A DNA stretch of 8,670 nt, from NCBI GenBank assembly GCA_019683665.1, contig JADGIB010000145.1, positions 1 through 8,670 of the forward strand, read 5' to 3'. Position numbers and translations under genes: made by a program. Below the pieces are notes generated by a model, which was not told the DNA's origin, did not search any database, and was given only the letters and a program-made list of their open reading frames with translations. Shown here piece by piece: positions 6,197 through 8,670 of this stretch. Numbering within the stretch: position 1 is the stretch's first letter; each line of letters starts with the position of its first letter. This stretch comes from Solirubrobacteraceae bacterium. GTDB taxonomy: Bacteria > Actinomycetota > Thermoleophilia > Solirubrobacterales > Solirubrobacteraceae.

Positions 6197-7230
6197 GCGG
6201 CGGCGAGCTCGGCGATCTCCCGCAGCTGGTGCAGCCGCTCGTCCTTCGTGAAGGCGAACGGGGAGATGCAGAGCGTCCCGACGCCCGCCTCGCGGAAGAC
6301 GGCGAGCCGCTCGCGCACCCGGTCGCGCGGCCCGATGAGCGACACCTGGTCGATGAGCGCGTCGGGCAGCGCCGCCGCGGCCTCCTGCCTGCGGCCCTCG
6401 AGGTAGAGGTCCTGGACGGTGCGGGCGGCGTCCTCGAAGCCGTAGCGGCGCACGAGCTGGTTGTAGAAGTTGCGCTCGCGCGAGCCCATCCCGCCGATGT
6501 ACAGGGCCAGGAACGGGCGCATCGCGTCCCGGGCGGCCTCGACGTCGTCGGTCACGTACACCTGGACCGACGGGGCGACGTCGAAGCCGTCGAGGCTGCG
6601 CCCGGCGCGGGCGGCGCCCTCCTCCAGCGGCCGGCGCAGCTCGTCGAGGTGCTCGGGGGAGACGAGCATCGGCAGCCACCCGTCGGCGATCTCGCCGGCC
6701 AGCGCCGTGTTCCTCGGCCCGATCGCGGCGAGGTAGATCGGGATGCGCTCCTGGACGGGGGCGATCGTGAGCTTCAGCGCCTTGCCGGGGCCGCCGGGCA
6801 GCGGGAGGTCGATCGTCTCGCCGTGGAACTCGACGCGCTCGCGGGCCAGCGCCTTGCGCACGACGGCGACGTACTCGCGGGTGCGCTGGAGCTGGCGGGC
6901 GAAGCGGACGCCGTGCCAGCCCTCGCTGACCTGCGGGCCCGACGAGCCGAGGCCGAGGAGCATCCGCCCGCCGGAGAGCTGGTCGATCGTCGCCGCGGTC
7001 ATCGCCGTCATCGCCGGCGACCGGCCGGGCATCTGGAAGATCGCCGAGCCGAGCTTGATCGTCGACGTCTGGCCGGCCAGCCAGCCGAGCACGGTGGCGG
7101 CGTCGGATCCGTACGCCTCCGCGGTCCAGACGGAGTCGTAGCCGAGGCGCTCCGCCTCCCGGACGATCTCGATCTGGTCCTGGGCGGTCAGCCCCAGGCC
7201 CCAGTAGCCGATGTTCACGCCGAGCTTCAT
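6193..7230 (-). CDS. LLM-class flavin/F420-dependent oxidoreductase
   Basis: A 345-residue luciferase-like TIM-barrel oxidoreductase using FMN or, more likely in this lineage, coenzyme F420; the substrate is unknown. Family features are the start MKLGVNIGYWG, REAERLGYDSVWTAEAYGSD (residues 24-43), TIKLGSAIFQMPGRSPAMTAM with the following SGGRMLLGLGSSGP stretch, and the C-terminal LIGPRDRVRERLAVFREAGV. The pattern recalls the actinobacterial F420 subgroup typified by mycobacterial Rv3520c, though this is from memory and not an alignment. The ATG at 7230 is the natural start. A GAAAGG (7243-7248) lies 12 bases ahead of it, a rather long spacing for a ribosome binding site. It follows the DUF3224 gene by 69 bases and overlaps the glycosyltransferase start by four bases, so the two are probably made together. 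Confidence 0.92.
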   Translation of the reverse strand: MKLGVNIGYWGLGLTAQDQIEIVREAERLGYDSVWTAEAYGSDAATVLGWLAGQTSTIKLGSAIFQMPGRSPAMTAMTAATIDQLSGGRMLLGLGSSGPQVSEGWHGVRFARQLQRTREYVAVVRKALARERVEFHGETIDLPLPGGPGKALKLTIAPVQERIPIYLAAIGPRNTALAGEIADGWLPMLVSPEHLDELRRPLEEGAARAGRSLDGFDVAPSVQVYVTDDVEAARDAMRPFLALYIGGMGSRERNFYNQLVRRYGFEDAARTVQDLYLEGRRQEAAAALPDALIDQVSLIGPRDRVRERLAVFREAGVGTLCISPFAFTKDERLHQLREIAELAAA

Positions 7231-7260
7231 GCCTGCGAGATGCCTTTCACGAGCGGACGA

Positions 7261-7281
7261 CCCGGGAATCTATGCCCCGGG
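7261..7281. repeat. CCCGGG inverted repeat between DUF3224 and LLM genes
   Basis: CCCGGG (7261-7266) and CCCGGG (7276-7281) flank the nine-base ATT-containing spacer AATCTATGC. Because each arm is itself a palindrome, the pair can form a hairpin on either strand. There is no following T-tract. On the minus strand the spacer contains TAGATT (7267-7272), a four-of-six match to a -10 box for the LLM gene, which would place the promoter between the two arms. The function is unproven. Confidence 0.3.
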
Positions 7282-7299
7282 CCGCCCGCCGTGGCCGGT

Positions 7300-7693
7300 T
7301 CACAGGGCGAACGTGAAGGTCACGCGCGCCCCGTCCTCGTCGTGGGCGAAGCGGACGGTGCCGCGCAGCCCGGCCAGCTCGCCGGTGCCGGAGCCGGCGA
7401 CGACGTACCCGAACCGGCGCAAGCTCCCCGTCGCCGTCGACCGCGCCGTGCTGGAGGACGAACGTGCCGCGGCGGCCCTGCAGCGTCCCCTCGACGCGCT
7501 CGCTGGCGAGGTAGCCGCGGCCGCCCTCGCCCTGGGCGGTGAGCAGCCGCGCGACGCTCGTCGCCTCCAGCCCGCCGCGGTAGCGCTTGCGCACGAGCGC
7601 CTGCGTGAGCCGCGGCCCCTCGGCCGGCTCCTCGTAGACGTCCTCGTCCCAGCCGGTGATCTCGAACGGGATCGTGATCGTCGTCTCGCGCAT
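7300..7693 (-). CDS. DUF3224 domain protein, broken by one inserted base
   Basis: Small soluble beta-barrel-type protein of the DUF3224 family, function unknown. The N-terminal frame gives MRETTITIPFEITGWDEDVY (1-20), then GPRLTQALVRKRYRG and RVEGTLQGRRGTFVLQH, all family-like. It then collapses into Arg-rich nonsense after VDGDGEL and stays open to 7247. Removing one base at the AA pair 7421-7422 (plus strand) restores GELRRFGYVV, then AGSGTGELAGLRGTVRF and a TFTFAL end with a stop at 7300. The repaired protein is 130 residues, the family's usual size. The clean repair by a single base points to a sequencing error or a very recent mutation. The ATG at 7693 has no Shine-Dalgarno, but TAGCGT (7701-7706) could be a -10 for a leaderless mRNA. 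It lies 47 bases after the dehydrogenase gene on the same strand. Confidence 0.85.
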
Positions 7694-7740
7694 GGGCGGC
7701 ACGCTAGGTCGCGGCGCGCCGCCCGTCTTGCACATTTCCG

Positions 7741-8475
7741 TCAGAGCGACTGGCCGATCTCGAACCCGGTCTGCTCGAACACGATCTCCGGCACCGTGCA
7801 GCCGGGGGAGAGGCGCAGGAGCGCGCGGACCATCTCGGCGATGTCGGCCGTCGTGATCATCTTCTCCGGCGGGACGGCGCCCTTGACGAAGTCGGTCATC
7901 GGCGTGTCGACGAAGGCCGGGCACAGGGCGCACGACTTCACGTACCGGGCGCCGAGCTCCTTGTTCATCGCCTGCGTGAAGCCGACGACCGCGTGCTTCG
8001 TCGCCGAGTAGACCGACAGCCACGCCTCGCCGCGCTTGCCGGAGATCGACGACGTGTTGACGACGAGCGCGTTGCCGTGCTCGGCGCCGGCGGCGACGAG
8101 GAGGTCGTGGGCCTCCCGGTAGAAGAGCGGGATGTGGCGCAGGTTCGCGCCGAGCTGGAGGTCGAGCTTCTTCGTCGTCAGCTCGTGGATCGGCTCGCCC
8201 GCCCCGACGCCGGCGTTGTTGACGAGGACGTCGAGGCGCCCGTGGCGGTCGCGGTGGGCGGCGACGACGGCCTGGACGACCGCCTCGTCGGCGACGTTGC
8301 CGGGCACCCCCTGGACGTCGTGGCCGGCGGCCCGCAGGTCGGCGACGACCGGCTCGAGCCGCTCGGGCCGGCGGGAGTTCAGGGTGAGGGCGTGGCCCTC
8401 CTCGGCGAGCATCCGGGCGACGGCGAGCCCGATGCCGCTCGAGGCCCCGGTGACGATCGCTGCGCGGTCTGGCAC
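7741..8475 (-). CDS. short-chain dehydrogenase/reductase (classical SDR)
   Basis: NAD(P)-dependent oxidoreductase of 244 residues with one Rossmann fold; the substrate is unknown. The cofactor motif TGASSGIG is at residues 9-16. The S33-R35/R36 region (NSRRPERL) after beta-2 favours NADP(H), which is inferred. NNAG is at 86-89 and the catalytic set is N111, S143, Y156 and K160 (YSATK), with the normal 13-residue spacing between Ser and Tyr. The length is typical of classical SDRs. The start is GTG at 8475, supported by a strong ribosome binding site seven bases ahead. The stop is followed after 47 bases by the DUF3224 gene, and this is probably the first gene of the minus-strand cluster. Cys182 and Cys185 (SCALCP) are an unusual close pair, without clear meaning. 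Confidence 0.95.
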   Translation of the reverse strand: MPDRAAIVTGASSGIGLAVARMLAEEGHALTLNSRRPERLEPVVADLRAAGHDVQGVPGNVADEAVVQAVVAAHRDRHGRLDVLVNNAGVGAGEPIHELTTKKLDLQLGANLRHIPLFYREAHDLLVAAGAEHGNALVVNTSSISGKRGEAWLSVYSATKHAVVGFTQAMNKELGARYVKSCALCPAFVDTPMTDFVKGAVPPEKMITTADIAEMVRALLRLSPGCTVPEIVFEQTGFEIGQSL

Positions 8476-8482
8476 GTGCTCT

Positions 8483-8488
8483 CTCCTC
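8483..8488 (-). promoter_or_regulatory. ribosome binding site of the SDR gene
   Basis: On the minus strand GAGGAG lies seven bases before the GTG start codon at 8475. This is the only strong Shine-Dalgarno sequence in the window and decides the GTG as start. Other genes here have weak sites or appear leaderless. Confidence 0.8.
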
Positions 8489-8517
8489 AGGTGGCGGATG
8501 ACGGGATCAAACCACCT
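8489..8517. repeat. AGGTGG-N17-CCACCT inverted repeat in divergent gap
   Basis: AGGTGG (8489-8494) and CCACCT (8512-8517) form a perfect six-base inverted repeat around 17 bases, in the 56-base gap between the divergent SDR and lipoprotein genes. The position suits an operator for both genes, and the right arm touches a possible -10 box (TACAGT, 8517-8522) of the lipoprotein gene. Six-base arms can occur by chance, so confidence is low. Confidence 0.25.
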
Positions 8518-8531
8518 ACAGTTCCCATCTC

Positions 8532-8670
8532 ATGCGCGTCGTGCCGATTGCGTCGTTCGCCGCCAGCGTGGCCGCGGTCGCGGTCCTGGCCGGCTGCGGC
8601 TCCGCCTCCGACGAGCCGACCACCCCGCAGCCCCAGTCACTAAAACACAACTCCCAAACCACGAGACCGA
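8532..8670 (+). CDS. lipoprotein, N-terminal part only
   Basis: The first 46 codons of a gene that runs off the window. The protein starts MRVVPIASFAASVAAVAV and has a lipobox LAGC (residues 19-22), so it should be exported, cleaved before C22 and lipid-anchored to the outer face of the membrane. After the Cys comes a Ser/Pro/Thr-rich linker (GSASDEPTTPQPQ), usual for actinobacterial substrate-binding or enzyme lipoproteins; the main domain is missing, so the function is unknown. The ATG at 8532 fits the signal peptide, and TACAGT (8517-8522) nine bases ahead could be a -10 for a short-leader mRNA. Residues beyond about 35 come from the anomalous end sequence and should not be trusted. It diverges from the SDR gene. 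Confidence 0.75.
   Translation, partial: MRVVPIASFAASVAAVAVLAGCGSASDEPTTPQPQSLKHNSQTTRP
8636..8670. other. anomalous contig-end sequence
   Basis: The last 35 bases are A- and C-rich with few G, in sharp contrast to the GC-rich coding sequence just before them, though they fall in the body of the lipoprotein gene. Like the left end, they look like an unreliable contig terminus. Confidence 0.5.

Noticed and set aside
5063..6406. 447-codon plus-strand frame antisense to the glycosyltransferase
   Set aside because: It is low-complexity Arg/Asp-rich translation, while the opposite strand encodes a full GT1 protein.
6197..6679. N-terminal extension of the glycosyltransferase reading frame
   Set aside because: It lies wholly inside the oxidoreductase gene and is Arg/Pro-rich. 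The GT1 fold starts at the GTG at 6196 with a GTGA overlap.

Overview
The window is a very GC-rich stretch of bacterial chromosome. Its genes are of actinobacterial type: dgt and dnaG lie close together, a putatively F420-dependent luciferase-like oxidoreductase is present, and there are GTG starts and several weak or leaderless starts. The class Thermoleophilia (Solirubrobacterales relatives) is my best guess, but it rests on overall protein character and not on a search. Both extreme ends (about 1-66 and 8636-8670) differ from the rest in base composition and hold homopolymer runs. This looks like the ragged termini of an assembled contig, so this may be a whole contig.

Left part (1-4827), replication and nucleotide genes with accessory neighbours. 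A small membrane protein of the DUF4396 type (minus strand) is divergent from a dNTP triphosphohydrolase gene (dgt, plus). Between them sits a perfect 8-3-8 inverted repeat, TATACCCC-GCT-GGGGTATA, that overlaps a TATAAT -10 box. It looks like an operator for a CsoR/RcnR-type metal or stress sensor, and it touches the 5' end of dgt too. dgt meets, stop codon to stop codon, a secreted family 5 glycoside hydrolase of the endoglycoceramidase type (minus). That gene carries a reading-frame break before its C-terminal beta domain. The hydrolase is in turn divergent from dnaG, the DNA primase. The hydrolase therefore interrupts the usual dgt-dnaG neighbourhood.

Middle (4828-4976): a hairpin and a complete tRNA-Asn(GTT).

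Right part (5009-8475), four minus-strand genes in the order of transcription: a short-chain dehydrogenase with a strong ribosome binding site, a DUF3224 protein broken by one inserted base, an LLM-class flavin/F420 oxidoreductase, and a GT1 glycosyltransferase whose GTG start overlaps the oxidoreductase stop by four bases. They could form one transcription unit of small-molecule redox and glycosylation enzymes, but the substrate cannot be read from the sequence. Divergent from this unit, a lipoprotein gene begins and runs off the end.

Nothing here amounts to a clear new multi-gene system. The most interesting items are the CsoR-like operator shared by the DUF4396 and dgt 5' ends, and the two frame breaks, which together with the odd termini question the quality of this assembly.
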